Positions 34,363 through 43,472 of a stretch of 64,000 nucleotides of DNA are shown here, in pieces. Source of the stretch: Candidatus Obscuribacterales bacterium (lineage in GTDB: Bacteria > Cyanobacteriota > Vampirovibrionia > Obscuribacterales > Obscuribacteraceae); assembly GCA_019637435.1 (NCBI GenBank), contig JAHBVO010000003.1, positions 496,001-560,000 on the forward strand, given 5' to 3'. Under the pieces are notes generated by a model. That model saw only the letters and a program-made list of their open reading frames with translations. It was not told the origin of the DNA and ran no database searches. The first letter of the stretch is position 1. Each line of letters begins with the position of its first letter. A program made the translations under genes and the position numbers.

Positions 34363-35520
34363 ATGCAGTTAATTCGTAGCAGCTTGTTGGTAGGAGTGGT
34401 ATCGCATTCGGTGTTGCTGTTTTCTGCTGCGAACTTGCCCTGCCACGCCAACGCCACCTCGGCTGCACTCGTTAAACATGCCAACCAGCTGTGCTCATCC
34501 AAGCGATACAAGGCGAGCGCTGATGAGTTGCGCCGCGCAGTAGCTGCCGATCCCAAAGACTATGACGCTCGCGTTGCTCTCGCGACCGTTTTAACAACGC
34601 TAGGTGACAAAGACGGCGCTCTGGAGCACGCTACTGCAGCGATAAAAATGAGACCGGATCGAGTCGAAGGTTATAAGTGCAGAGCGGACATATATTTCAA
34701 AAGGAAGCAACCACAGATGGTGATTGATGACGCCACTAAGGCCATCAAGCTGGATCCCAAAGATCCGCATCTATACTTGCTCAGAGCGAGCGGCTATTTC
34801 TTCCTGACCGAGTTTGCAAAGGATAACGCGGACGATTCCAAACGTTCGCAAGCTGATTTGGATATGGCGTTAAAGCTCAATCCAAAGTCGGCTCAGGCTC
34901 ACTATTACAGGGGCTGCTGGTATGTGATGCAGAAAAACCTTCCACAAGCTATCGTGTGTTTTACAAAAGCCAACGAGCTGGACCCGAAGGATTCTGCGCC
35001 TTTGCGATATCGAAGCATGGCTTACAGTGCGACGAAGCAGTATGCGAAAGCCGCAAAGGATCTTGATCAGGTGATCGCGTTGAACCCCAAGTCGGCCGAA
35101 GGCTGGCAGGCGAGAGCCGGTAACTATGAGCTTATGGGAGAATATCAGAAAGCATTTGACGACTACACTCAGTCTCTGGCACTTGCCAGCAAGAAGTTTA
35201 GAACCCGCTATTCTCGAGCAGCAGTGGCGGTCAAGCTGAAACGGTTTCGCGATGCAATCGCAGATTATGATGCAATTCTTGCTGCAAATGCGCTTGATGA
35301 CGAAGCTTTGAAACTGCGAGGCGATTGCTTTGTCAAGTTGAATGAGTATAGCAAGGCTCTTGCTGACTACAATGAGGCGATTGATTTGTCCCCTGAGGCA
35401 GCTAGTTATTACGAGGCTCGCAGTCGGGTTCACAGCCTTCTGAGAAACGCGGGGGCTGCTAAGAAGGATGCCGAAAAGGCGAAGACTTTGCGTTCAAGAC
35501 CAGCGGAACTGAAAATCTAA
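34363..35520 (+). CDS. Secreted protein of tandem TPR repeats
   Basis: The product is 385 residues. ATG at 34363 follows AGGAAAG and opens a signal peptide (MQLIRSSLLVGVVSHSVLLFSAANLPCHA). About nine canonical 34-residue TPR units fill residues 35-370, with the usual A-L-x-x-Y/A-x-x-A-I-x-L-x-P pattern (KAIKLDPKDPHLY, KANELDPKDSAPL, QVIALNPKSAEGW). There is no other domain. It is a periplasmic or surface scaffold whose partner cannot be inferred. It stands alone between a reverse NlpC-like gene and the larger TPR membrane protein gene 111 bases downstream, possibly in the same transcript. Confidence 0.8.
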   Translation: MQLIRSSLLVGVVSHSVLLFSAANLPCHANATSAALVKHANQLCSSKRYKASADELRRAVAADPKDYDARVALATVLTTLGDKDGALEHATAAIKMRPDRVEGYKCRADIYFKRKQPQMVIDDATKAIKLDPKDPHLYLLRASGYFFLTEFAKDNADDSKRSQADLDMALKLNPKSAQAHYYRGCWYVMQKNLPQAIVCFTKANELDPKDSAPLRYRSMAYSATKQYAKAAKDLDQVIALNPKSAEGWQARAGNYELMGEYQKAFDDYTQSLALASKKFRTRYSRAAVAVKLKRFRDAIADYDAILAANALDDEALKLRGDCFVKLNEYSKALADYNEAIDLSPEAASYYEARSRVHSLLRNAGAAKKDAEKAKTLRSRPAELKI

Positions 35521-35631
35521 CGAGCTCTCGGTCGCCGACTCAGTTTCTCGATCTGTCACTGAATTTAAGACCATAAGATCAAACTGTTTGTGATCAGTCC
35601 CTATATACTGTGTGTGTAGAGCGGAATTACC

Positions 35632-38600
35632 ATGGCGTTGAAGAAGCGAGACAAAGGTGGCGAGGAGCGTGACCCGGCGGACATTGATGCGTCCCGGGCG
35701 GCTCGGCGTGCTGCCCGCGACAAAGCGCTCGGGCGCAATCCGTCTGAGAATCAGAGTTCTGCGTCGGCGCGTCGCGACGACTTAGAACACGAGCCACCTC
35801 GGCGCGAAATGCCCATGACCGGTTCTGCTCGCGAGGTCAGGCGGCTGCGCCGAACCGGTCCAGACGTTGCCGCGCAAGTTGCTCAAATCAATTGTGACAA
35901 ACTCGCTGCTGAGATTGGCAAGAAGCGCCGACTGCTCTACATTGCGCTGGCGATTGTCGGCACTGCGCTCGCTCTCTGTCTGGCGGCGAGTGTGTTTGGT
36001 TGGAAGCAAGTTTATAGCGTCACCAGATTTTCGATAATTGCGATGCCAATCTGCATAGCGTTTGGCATGAACGATCTTTGTCTCTACATTGCAAAATCAA
36101 ATCCTGTTCTTGCGCGGCGAATACTCACGGTGTTTTCGTTTGGAAACCCACACACCATCAGGACTCTAGCCTGGTTGTACATCGACACCGGTGATTACAC
36201 GAAGGCGGAAAAAATTATTGCTTCCGCTGTTCGCACCATTGATGCGAAGAAGAAGCTGCGCGATTATATTCTGATGCACGCTTTCCTCGCGAATCTTCGC
36301 GCGCACGTAGCGCGTATGGCCGAAGCTGAAGCATTGGTGCGGGAAGTGCTCACTGCTGCTGAGGATCACGATAAAGACTTTCAGACTGATGGCTCTGCAT
36401 TTCTGCTTGCGAATACTCTCAACTACGCCGCGCAACTCTGCGATCAGAAAGATAAAATCCAGGATGCGCTCGCGCTATCGCGGCGCGCGGTCAAGCTTTT
36501 GTGCGATCATAAAAAACCGCCGGCCGATGTTTGTCTCGTTGCGTTGTCGAATGCAGGCTACTATTGCAATGTGCTTGGAGAGTATCAAGACGCGCTTGTT
36601 TACCTGACCAAGGCGCATGAGCTGGCGACCAAAACCAATATCGCCCGCGACGGGCAGTGGGCATTTATTCTTTCAAATCTAGCGATCGCGAATCTCGGCA
36701 TCGGTCGAAGCACGATGTGCAAGCGCGCTCTCAACGACGCGGAGACCAGAGCCATGGCTCCTCTCGGCTTGTCGGAGCGACCCCATCTTTACCAATGTTG
36801 GGCGATTTACCACTTTGCCAATGATCGTCTGGAGTACGCCTTGCAATCGTACGAACAGGCAATTGAATATTGCAGTATGCAAAAACCGCGCGATAGTGTC
36901 GCTTTGCTGCGAATCATCAAAGAATACTCCGTGCTCCTGCGTGAGGTTGGAAAAGTCGGAGAGGCTAGTGTGAATGAACAGCGCGTCACGCAGATTCGCG
37001 ATACATTGTTCGTAAATGCGCTTGAGAAAAAGGACAAGAAAAGCAAAAAGTCCGGCAAGAAGAAAAAGGAATTGTCGGTGCCGACGGGTAAAGGGCGATT
37101 TCCTGCGCTATCTCTTATCATGGCGGGCTTGCTGGGCTTCGAAGTTTGGAGTTTCGGATTGCGCGTGGCGCCGTTCACGATGTGGGTTTTGTTTCTAGCA
37201 TTTAGCGTAGTGTTTCTGATCAAAGTGGCCGCGAAGTATGGACCCACCGTCAAAGAAGAGAGTTCGCAAGGCGCAATCAGTACGGTCGTATCTGTGCTGC
37301 CGTATGTCCGTTCAATCGCGCCGGAAGTCAGAGTGTTGCCTCAAGCCGTTAGCGGTGCCATATTCGGTATTGCGATTGCGATTGGAGTGTTTGTCAACTT
37401 CACCAGTCCAGCACCGAATATGGTGCCGCCGGAAGGGTTGCTTCCTTTTGAGTATTTGCGTCTGGGTGATGAACTTTCAAGAAAACAAGTTTTTGACAAA
37501 GCTAAGGATGCGTTTGAACTCGCTATCAAGGGTGGTGAACAGAGGGCGGCCGTAAGGCTCTTATTAGAGACCCCGCGAAATATGCCTTCAGCGGAAGCTA
37601 TCGATGATAATGCCAGAGCGGTGGAGATAGCTCAGACTCAGCCGAAAGAGGCGGCCGCGCTCTGGCAAGCTTGTATTCGGCGTTATCCTGATTTCGAGTT
37701 TCCTTACATAAACTTGGCGAATATGTCGAGCCAGAATGGCGAGGAAGGTGCGCTTGGGCTGAGCATGGCTGTGAGCAAAGTGGGTTCTGAAGACAAGAGT
37801 GCAGGTACAGATGCACGCCAATCTGCTAAATCCGACGAAGCGGAAAAACTGCTAAAGAAAGCACTGCAAATAAATCCGAACTGCGAAATTGCGCTTACCA
37901 ACATGGCTTTGTTGCAGAGTCGGCGAGGACGACATAAGGCGGGATTGAAATACCTCAATCGTGTAACAGCGCTGAAGAACGGAGAGACGCCCGAGAACCT
38001 GGAGTTTGAGAATGCCGATGTTTCTGTCGATTCAGAGAGGCACGAGGACGAGGATACATCGGATTCGGATTCCAAATCCGCACTTGTAGAACCGGAGAAA
38101 GCTGAGTACAAACCGTCTGCAACCGAGCAGTCCGAAGTTAAGAAGTCGGTTGCCGGGGCGAAGAACGAGAACATGAAAGTCGAGCAGAGCCTTCAACAAA
38201 AGACCGAGCCTAAAGCTGCAATCATCGTAACTAAAAAAGGCGATGTGGTTCCGAAACCAGATCCGAAGCCCGCTGCGGTCGTTCCGAAAGTGGATACGCC
38301 TCAGAAATCGGACTTTAAGAAAGTCATTCCACCATCGAAAGCGGTCTCGTCGCCAGCATCATCGGAGCATGGCGATTTGCGAAAGACATCAAAAGCTGCC
38401 GATGACGACGGCTGGGAAACGACGCCGCTCCGGTCCGTTCCAATCAAGAGTTCTAAGCCGGAAGGATCTCAAAAGAACTGGTTGCAGAAGGCTGAAGATG
38501 ACGCAAAAGCGAAGGCTAAGAGCGAGAACGGAAACGCTGGTACTGGTCGCTTAAATGATACAAAAGCGAAAGCAGACAAGGCACATGCTGACAAAGCACA

Positions 38601-38823
38601 AGGCAATCAGGCAAAAGCTGAAGTAAAAACCGACAAAGCAAAGGTCAGTCAGGCAAAGGCTGAGCAACTAAAAGCCGACAAAGCAAAAACCGAGAAGGCG
38701 AACCTTGAGAAAGCCTTAGCTGACAAAGCGAAAGCTGATAAGGAAAAGGCACGGAAGAAACGATACGCCGAGCGGCACAAAGACGACTGGATGAGGCTCA
38801 GTCCGGATGATACGGACTGGTGA
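35632..38823 (+). CDS. Large TPR membrane protein with Lys/Ala-rich tail
   Basis: The product is 1063 residues. A basic cytoplasmic N-terminus (residues 1-95) is followed by membrane segments at about 101-123 and 133-155, then a TPR domain at about 180-455 (DTGDYTKAEKIIASA; LGEYQDALVYLTKAHELA). A Lys-rich linker precedes further membrane segments at about 492-534 and 571-590, and a second TPR region covers 595-790. From about 800 onward it is disordered and highly charged, ending in K-A-D-K-A-K coiled-coil-like repeats. It probably anchors a complex at the inner membrane. ATG at 35632 has GAGCGGAATTACC upstream. Confidence 0.72.
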   Translation: MALKKRDKGGEERDPADIDASRAARRAARDKALGRNPSENQSSASARRDDLEHEPPRREMPMTGSAREVRRLRRTGPDVAAQVAQINCDKLAAEIGKKRRLLYIALAIVGTALALCLAASVFGWKQVYSVTRFSIIAMPICIAFGMNDLCLYIAKSNPVLARRILTVFSFGNPHTIRTLAWLYIDTGDYTKAEKIIASAVRTIDAKKKLRDYILMHAFLANLRAHVARMAEAEALVREVLTAAEDHDKDFQTDGSAFLLANTLNYAAQLCDQKDKIQDALALSRRAVKLLCDHKKPPADVCLVALSNAGYYCNVLGEYQDALVYLTKAHELATKTNIARDGQWAFILSNLAIANLGIGRSTMCKRALNDAETRAMAPLGLSERPHLYQCWAIYHFANDRLEYALQSYEQAIEYCSMQKPRDSVALLRIIKEYSVLLREVGKVGEASVNEQRVTQIRDTLFVNALEKKDKKSKKSGKKKKELSVPTGKGRFPALSLIMAGLLGFEVWSFGLRVAPFTMWVLFLAFSVVFLIKVAAKYGPTVKEESSQGAISTVVSVLPYVRSIAPEVRVLPQAVSGAIFGIAIAIGVFVNFTSPAPNMVPPEGLLPFEYLRLGDELSRKQVFDKAKDAFELAIKGGEQRAAVRLLLETPRNMPSAEAIDDNARAVEIAQTQPKEAAALWQACIRRYPDFEFPYINLANMSSQNGEEGALGLSMAVSKVGSEDKSAGTDARQSAKSDEAEKLLKKALQINPNCEIALTNMALLQSRRGRHKAGLKYLNRVTALKNGETPENLEFENADVSVDSERHEDEDTSDSDSKSALVEPEKAEYKPSATEQSEVKKSVAGAKNENMKVEQSLQQKTEPKAAIIVTKKGDVVPKPDPKPAAVVPKVDTPQKSDFKKVIPPSKAVSSPASSEHGDLRKTSKAADDDGWETTPLRSVPIKSSKPEGSQKNWLQKAEDDAKAKAKSENGNAGTGRLNDTKAKADKAHADKAQGNQAKAEVKTDKAKVSQAKAEQLKADKAKTEKANLEKALADKAKADKEKARKKRYAERHKDDWMRLSPDDTDW

Positions 38824-38881
38824 CGGCATTTTCTGTTCCTCTGGTTGATAAGATGTGCCACTACTGCTGGTGTGACAATCT

Positions 38882-40423
38882 CTATGGCAGATTTGCAATG
38901 TTCGCGCGCTTCATGGCGGTGAGTCGCTCGCGTTGAGCGGCAAGATGCTCGACGTTTACGAAAGAATTACCGCTTGCTACTGCAACGAGATATCCATCGT
39001 CGGTAATTCGTGGCGGTGCGTTACGCCCCAGTTTTTCCTGAAAGACACGCTGCAGTGCCTCGTCTTCGCGCGGCACGGCTTCTCCACTGATGCTTACGGT
39101 CTGTTGCATGTTGAGATTGCCGAATTCAGAGCCACTGAATGTAATACCAGTACCATCCACGGTATAACGACCTTCGCGTCTACCACCCTGCTCAGCTCCC
39201 GGCTGGAAGCGGATCGGCAGTACGCCGTTGCCTGGAGTAATGCCGGCGTGTGACGTTGTGAATTTATCAGGCTTGCCGGTTTTCGGATCGACCGATGACA
39301 GTTCGTGGTTTGCCATAAGGAACTCAACGCCAACTGTATTTGCACCGTCATTTGCGGCGGCATGCCAAACCTCCACGCCCATGCCTTTAAGTCTCTCTAT
39401 TGATTTGTTCGTTTCTAGAGCATTCTGTGCCCAGTTTCTAATCACTTCGCTTTTACCGTTATCAGAGGCTACTCCTCCGAGCCTTTTCAGGACATCTTTT
39501 TGCATGTCCGGATTCTTGATGTTTTCCGGCGTTATCTTATTGTCCGCGTTGGAGCCTAAAAGGAAATTGAGCTGGTCGAAGGTCAGGTCCGGATTGCCGA
39601 CGCTCGCATTGATTACATCGCCCTTGCCGAGCTGGAGTTTGCCAGCATCAATCATGTCGGCCATGCCATTGAGAGTTTGTGCAAAACCGTACGCTGAGCT
39701 GTTTGGTTCTACTCTCAGTGTGTTGAAGCCGTTTTTCTCCGCCATCCTGGCGCTGAATTCGCCATGTGTGAAGCCCGTTTCGGTATCTGTGCGAACGCCT
39801 TTCTCGGTGACGCCGCTAACGCGATTGACTGGCAATTCAATTTTTTGACCGATTACGAGACTGTTTGATCGCTTATCGAACTGGAGGCTGGGCGAACTCG
39901 TGTTCTTGAAATAGTCGACGAATGCTACTGTCGGTCGGCTTTGATCGAATTTTGTCGGGTCGCCCTGAATTTGGAACGGCTCGGTCTTGGCTGCGTCAGC
40001 AGGTTGCGGCGGCACCTCCGCTTTTCGCTCTTGTGGAGGCTTGCGCTCGCCCTCGACTCCACCGTGACGAACTTCGCCTTTTGCTTTCGGTTTTGTTTTT
40101 CGAGTAGCATCAAACGTGCCGTCGCCCGAATCATCGCGATTGAGCGCCTGCTCGATATCGGGTTGACCTGGCCGGGCGGCTGTCGTGGTGGACTCTGGTT
40201 TTAGTCCCTTTTGCTCAAATCCGTTTGACCCAGACCCGGAGAGTGGATCGTTTTGGCTGAAGTCGAGAACGCCTGGTTCGCTTCCAGCCTTTGTCGCTGG
40301 AGCTAGAGTCGAACGGCTTGAATCCGACTTGAACAGATCGATTCTGTCGATCTGTGGATGAGCCGAATCGTTGGCAGCGCTGAGCCGTTCCGGCTCGATT
40401 CGCGAGTCATTTCTATCAGACAT
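38882..40423 (-). CDS. Subtilase-like (S8) protein without signal peptide
   Basis: The product is 513 residues. Residues 1-160 are disordered and charged, starting MSDRNDSRIEPERL. From about 165 the order of motifs follows subtilases: D170 in VAFVDYF, H220 in FTHGEFSARM, the strand VINASVGNPDLTF, an oxyanion-like AAANDGANTV, and S487 in ASGNSFVNVEH. The Ser motif lacks the usual GTSxAxP wording and a large insertion separates His and Ser, so activity is uncertain. No Sec signal is present although S8 proteases are usually exported. The upstream sequence TTACTAATT replaces a clear ribosome site. Confidence 0.5.
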   Translation of the reverse strand: MSDRNDSRIEPERLSAANDSAHPQIDRIDLFKSDSSRSTLAPATKAGSEPGVLDFSQNDPLSGSGSNGFEQKGLKPESTTTAARPGQPDIEQALNRDDSGDGTFDATRKTKPKAKGEVRHGGVEGERKPPQERKAEVPPQPADAAKTEPFQIQGDPTKFDQSRPTVAFVDYFKNTSSPSLQFDKRSNSLVIGQKIELPVNRVSGVTEKGVRTDTETGFTHGEFSARMAEKNGFNTLRVEPNSSAYGFAQTLNGMADMIDAGKLQLGKGDVINASVGNPDLTFDQLNFLLGSNADNKITPENIKNPDMQKDVLKRLGGVASDNGKSEVIRNWAQNALETNKSIERLKGMGVEVWHAAANDGANTVGVEFLMANHELSSVDPKTGKPDKFTTSHAGITPGNGVLPIRFQPGAEQGGRREGRYTVDGTGITFSGSEFGNLNMQQTVSISGEAVPREDEALQRVFQEKLGRNAPPRITDDGYLVAVASGNSFVNVEHLAAQRERLTAMKRANIANLP

Positions 40424-40551
40424 AATTAGTAAGGTGAACCAGCGGTATCAGTAACGTATCATCACTGCGTTACCGCTTCGTGACAGACCGAGGGGGCGTG
40501 TTCGAACTCGCTATCTCGGTCAAAAGTTGGTCGAAGGCGAACTTCTTGGTT

Positions 40552-40569
40552 GGGTTGGGTTGGGTTGGG
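40552..40569 (+). other. G-quadruplex motif (GGGTT)n
   Basis: Four GGG runs separated by TT occupy 40552-40569, with further TTGG on both sides; the pentamer TTGGG is tandem here. This is a textbook four-stack G-quadruplex pattern on the plus strand. It lies just downstream of the stop codon of the reverse-strand PKD gene, so the mRNA carries the C-rich strand. Confidence 0.75.
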
Positions 40570-40574
40570 TTGGC

Positions 40575-41663
40575 TCACTTCGTCAAATCCACGACTATCG
40601 ATTCAACGGGCGTGACGTCTTTTAGCTTTGCGTGCGGATCGGAATTGTTGGAATGCAAAACTACAGTGTAGACGCCAGGTTTTTGATATCGATGTGCAAA
40701 AGTTTTCTCTGTCATTTTGAGAAGTGCCTGCCCGTCGTATTTCTCCGCGGCGTCTTTCGTTCCATCTCCCCAGTCCAAACTGTAAGAAAAGCATGAAGGA
40801 TGGTTGACCGTGTACTTGAGCGCGACGGCTAAACGGTCATTGCTACGCGGTTCTTGTTTCAGCCCACCCAGGGACGAAACATATCGCTTTGTCATCGTAA
40901 ATTCGCGAGTCGAGCGTGCCAAAATTGTTTTGCCTTGCGCGTCGATCATTTGTAAAACCATTCGGAACTTTGTGTTGCCCTCCCGCAAAGCTCTTTCGTA
41001 TCCATCAAACGATGGGGGGCTAAACCGTCTTTCGCTGTTTGAATTGTTGTGTGCGATGTTTTTCACTACATCCTCTGCAACCACTTTGTCTCCGCAAACC
41101 AACTGAAGGTGCAGATCAACGCGCCGATCCGTAGTCATGCTCCATCGAACGACTGGGAAATCCTGGTAATTAAACGTTTCCCCACCTCGAGGCTCTTGAA
41201 TTTGCAGCGTGCAGCTTTGTGTTGCAGCACCGCCGACGGTGACATTGGTCCAGCTCTTCCAATTGTAGATGGGCGCGTCAGTTGGGCCCGGCGTGTACGT
41301 CGATGCGCTGACCGTATAGGTTCCTGGAACTGTGTATGTGTGCGTGAACAAAGACTCTCGATTTTGATTAGTCGAGTCGTAACTCTCCCTCAGTTGTTTT
41401 TGTCCATCGCCCCAATTGATACTAAATCCGGTGCCTCCTATTGAGGCGCGTCCGTTCCAATTCCTTACTTTTGTCAGCAATAAATCAGGACCGGTGATCG
41501 TTACCCTTAGCGGCGTGGACCCTGCTGTCGGACTTACTTGAATCGGTTGTCCTCCGTCCGCAACGCCGTTCTTGAAGCGAGTGAAACCTTGAGCCCAGCA
41601 CATCTGAGCAGAGCTCAGCGAGTTAACTATCAACAATAAGATGATGACACGAAGCAGGTTCAT
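40575..41663 (-). CDS. Secreted protein with two PKD-like domains
   Basis: The product is 362 residues with a signal peptide (MNLLRVIILLLIVNSLSSAQMCWA). Two PKD-type beta-sandwiches are marked by INWGDGQKQ...TYTVPGTYTVSA at about residues 78-125 and LDWGDGTKDA...RYQKPGVYTVVLHS near 295-345. The middle (about 150-270) has another beta-rich domain, QIQEPRGGETF...FPVVRWSM, typical of bacterial surface proteins. PKD domains mediate binding outside the cell. The gene is alone; the nearest upstream gene is divergent. It ends next to the G-quadruplex motif. Confidence 0.75.
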   Translation of the reverse strand: MNLLRVIILLLIVNSLSSAQMCWAQGFTRFKNGVADGGQPIQVSPTAGSTPLRVTITGPDLLLTKVRNWNGRASIGGTGFSINWGDGQKQLRESYDSTNQNRESLFTHTYTVPGTYTVSASTYTPGPTDAPIYNWKSWTNVTVGGAATQSCTLQIQEPRGGETFNYQDFPVVRWSMTTDRRVDLHLQLVCGDKVVAEDVVKNIAHNNSNSERRFSPPSFDGYERALREGNTKFRMVLQMIDAQGKTILARSTREFTMTKRYVSSLGGLKQEPRSNDRLAVALKYTVNHPSCFSYSLDWGDGTKDAAEKYDGQALLKMTEKTFAHRYQKPGVYTVVLHSNNSDPHAKLKDVTPVESIVVDLTK

Positions 41664-41864
41664 TGATTAATCGTGAAAGAAGACGACGCTAGTAAGACTA
41701 AAACTCCATTGAAGCATATAATTCAAAATCGTCGTTCAATTTCCACTTTCTGGGTTGGTCTTCGGATTCCAAGATCGCCAACCTGTGAAGAATTTGTTCA
41801 GTTTTCAAGAGGGTGCTTGTTATTCTGCTAGATTCGAAAAATCGGCTGTAGTAGGTCAATTGCA

Positions 41865-42458
41865 ATGGATAAATTCGAATCTCCTAGACGGAAACAAAAA
41901 TCAGATCCGCACGAGCCCGATCAGGAGGGAGCCTCGCGTACTCGACAGGTTTTACATTTGGCATTGGCAGTCGCGTTTGGATTTCTTCTCGCCCTTGCGT
42001 TGTCACAGTCAACCCATTCGAAGCAAGTGTCCGAGGAGCCGCCTGAACAAGTGCAGCAGGTCCAAGCGCCGCCGCAGGCGCCCGTTCCGTTAGAGCCCGC
42101 TCCAGCTTTGCCGGAACGCCTGAGTGAGAATCCACCTCCCGATAGCTGGGGGCGCTTGCCTCCATCTTCGGTATCACTTCCTTCGCCCGGGGGAGCAATC
42201 TGGAAATTCAAAAGCCAAGTCTGGGACGGTTATATCGATATCCGCACGGACGGAAGATATTACACGCACTGGGGTTACGGGCATTGGGGCTTTCAGCCGG
42301 ACGGTTCCGTATTGCTGGTCAACGACTATGACGGCTTTACGCACCATCTAAAGAAAGTCAACAAAACTACCTGGAAGGGCGATCGCAACGACGGTACGTG
42401 GGAGCGAATGGAATTCGTATGGGACTACGCGCATGATCTTCGAAGCCAGAAGGAGTAG
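41865..42458 (+). CDS. Membrane-anchored Pro-rich protein of unknown function
   Basis: The product is 197 residues. A basic cytoplasmic N-terminus (residues 1-28) is followed by a membrane segment at about 29-47 (VLHLALAVAFGFLLALALS) and a Pro/Glu/Gln-rich linker to about residue 105. A C-terminal domain of about 90 residues is rich in Trp/Tyr/Gly (WDGYIDIRTDGRYYTHWGYGHWGF; TWKGDRNDGTWERMEF), which resembles small beta-sheet domains of the type that measure background or bind sugars. I do not recognise it. It faces the periplasm by the positive-inside rule. The stop codon lies inside a terminator hairpin. Confidence 0.65.
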   Translation: MDKFESPRRKQKSDPHEPDQEGASRTRQVLHLALAVAFGFLLALALSQSTHSKQVSEEPPEQVQQVQAPPQAPVPLEPAPALPERLSENPPPDSWGRLPPSSVSLPSPGGAIWKFKSQVWDGYIDIRTDGRYYTHWGYGHWGFQPDGSVLLVNDYDGFTHHLKKVNKTTWKGDRNDGTWERMEFVWDYAHDLRSQKE

Positions 42459-42478
42459 CCGGGCTGGCACCTCCTTCT
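42448..42478. terminator. Bidirectional hairpin between convergent genes
   Basis: A perfect eight-pair stem (AGAAGGAG with CTCCTTCT, 15-base loop) spans the stop codon of the forward gene and ends ten bases before the globin stop. GTTT follows on the plus strand. Confidence 0.5.
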
Positions 42479-42488
42479 GTTTCGCCGG

Positions 42489-43010
42489 TTAGATGCTCAC
42501 CGTTGCTCTGTCGATCCAGGGAGCCGGATCGTTTCTTTTGAAGCCGTCCGATTCGTAGCCGTGTTTGCCCAGCTCTTCCCTAAAAGCTTCCGGATTGTCT
42601 GCGGCTTCGATCATCGTTTTTGCCACTACTCCGATTGCAGCCTGCCACGTATCAGCCATGGATTGAGTCCACTCACCCTCCTTACTCAAGTGTTCAGCCA
42701 GAACAGCCATTAGGTTCTCGCCGACGGCGTCGTAATGCGCGTTCTCTGTTTTGTATTTCAGGTGTCTGATTCCCATGGCGTGAAGGTACGGTAAAAGTCG
42801 CTCCGGTTGCTCGACTCCAGCTACGATAGCGCCAAGCGAAGCCATCAGTTTTTTATGCTGCTCCTCAGGAGGCGTGTTAAACAGCGGTCTGACCGAAGGA
42901 TATTTTTCGAACAACCTTTTATAGAAGCTCATCCCTAGTGCCTTCGTGCCACCATTTTCCTCTTTGGCGCGATTGAAGGTTTCTCTCAAAAGTGCAACAT
43001 CTAACGACAT
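42489..43010 (-). CDS. Single-domain globin
   Basis: The product is 173 residues from ATG at 43010, preceded at eight bases by AAAGGAG that lies inside the upstream gene. It has the globin order of helices: FYKRLFEKYPSVRPLF (C/D corner with the conserved Phe), QHKKLMASLGAIVAG (E helix), LGxxHxx-like HLKYKTENAHYDAVGENLMAVL (F helix His and G region) and WTQSMADTWQAAIGVVAKTMI (H helix). Single-domain globins of this type bind O2 and NO and often detoxify NO. The gene begins two bases after the stop of the Cys-rich small gene, so the two are coupled. Divergent from an Rrf2 regulator. Confidence 0.85.
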   Translation of the reverse strand: MSLDVALLRETFNRAKEENGGTKALGMSFYKRLFEKYPSVRPLFNTPPEEQHKKLMASLGAIVAGVEQPERLLPYLHAMGIRHLKYKTENAHYDAVGENLMAVLAEHLSKEGEWTQSMADTWQAAIGVVAKTMIEAADNPEAFREELGKHGYESDGFKRNDPAPWIDRATVSI

Positions 43011-43012
43011 AA

Positions 43013-43228
43013 TCAAACTCCTTTGTTTTCCGTAAACAGCTGTAAGTCGCGCATCAACGCTTCTAAATCATCTATGTGGCACATGCTGTCGCAGATGCCT
43101 AACTCGGTGTCTAGAATGCTTTCGTCGCATTCGCAAGGAACATTGACACCGTGATTCTCGAAAACTTGCACTGCATCTGGATATGCGTCCAGAATGCTTT
43201 TCACCGTGGTCTCTTCTGTAATAATCAT
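43013..43228 (-). CDS. ScdA_N/DUF1858-like cysteine-containing small protein
   Basis: The product is 71 residues. T-V-x-x-I-L-D-A-Y-P-D-A-V-Q-V-F-E-N-H-G-V at residues 8-28 matches the helical start of DUF542/ScdA_N and DUF1858 domains. Four Cys follow (P-C-E-C, then I-C-D-S-M-C) instead of the usual CCGG, so the metal or redox site differs. Members are found with di-iron NO-repair proteins (Ric/ScdA/YtfE) or Fe-S regulators. The position, coupled to a globin and divergent from an Rrf2 regulator, supports a role in nitrosative stress. ATG follows AAAAGGATGG. Confidence 0.6.
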   Translation of the reverse strand: MIITEETTVKSILDAYPDAVQVFENHGVNVPCECDESILDTELGICDSMCHIDDLEALMRDLQLFTENKGV

Positions 43229-43269
43229 GTGCTTCCATCCTTTTAAAAACCGCCGTCGCGCTTTGCGCT

Positions 43270-43335
43270 CTAGCGCTTATTGCCTTTGAAAAACGAATTG
43301 AGACTGTCGTTGCATAACGTGCAAATGACTTTCAT
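43270..43335 (-). CDS. 21-residue CxxC micropeptide, first gene of the globin operon
   Basis: ATG at 43335 is preceded by AAAGGAGGACGAAAAC, an almost perfect ribosome site, and opens a frame of 21 residues ending TAG at 43270-43272. The peptide starts MKVICTLCNDS and ends FKGNKR; the C-T-L-C pair could bind a metal or take part in thiol chemistry. It is 41 bases upstream of the ScdA_N-like gene and likely heads the same mRNA. It is shorter than usual annotation limits. It could instead be a leader peptide for regulation, but no attenuator-like hairpin is obvious. Confidence 0.55.
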   Translation of the reverse strand: MKVICTLCNDSLNSFFKGNKR

Positions 43336-43472
43336 GTTTTCGTCCTCCTTTGAATTGTTGGCAAAAAGACCTTTATGTCCATAATAGCACTGGCGGAAGG
43401 TCTGTCAAGGCTCGAAAGCCCCATTGTGTGGTATTATGTACAAAAGGATATATTTGTTCCTAAGAGGTCTGT

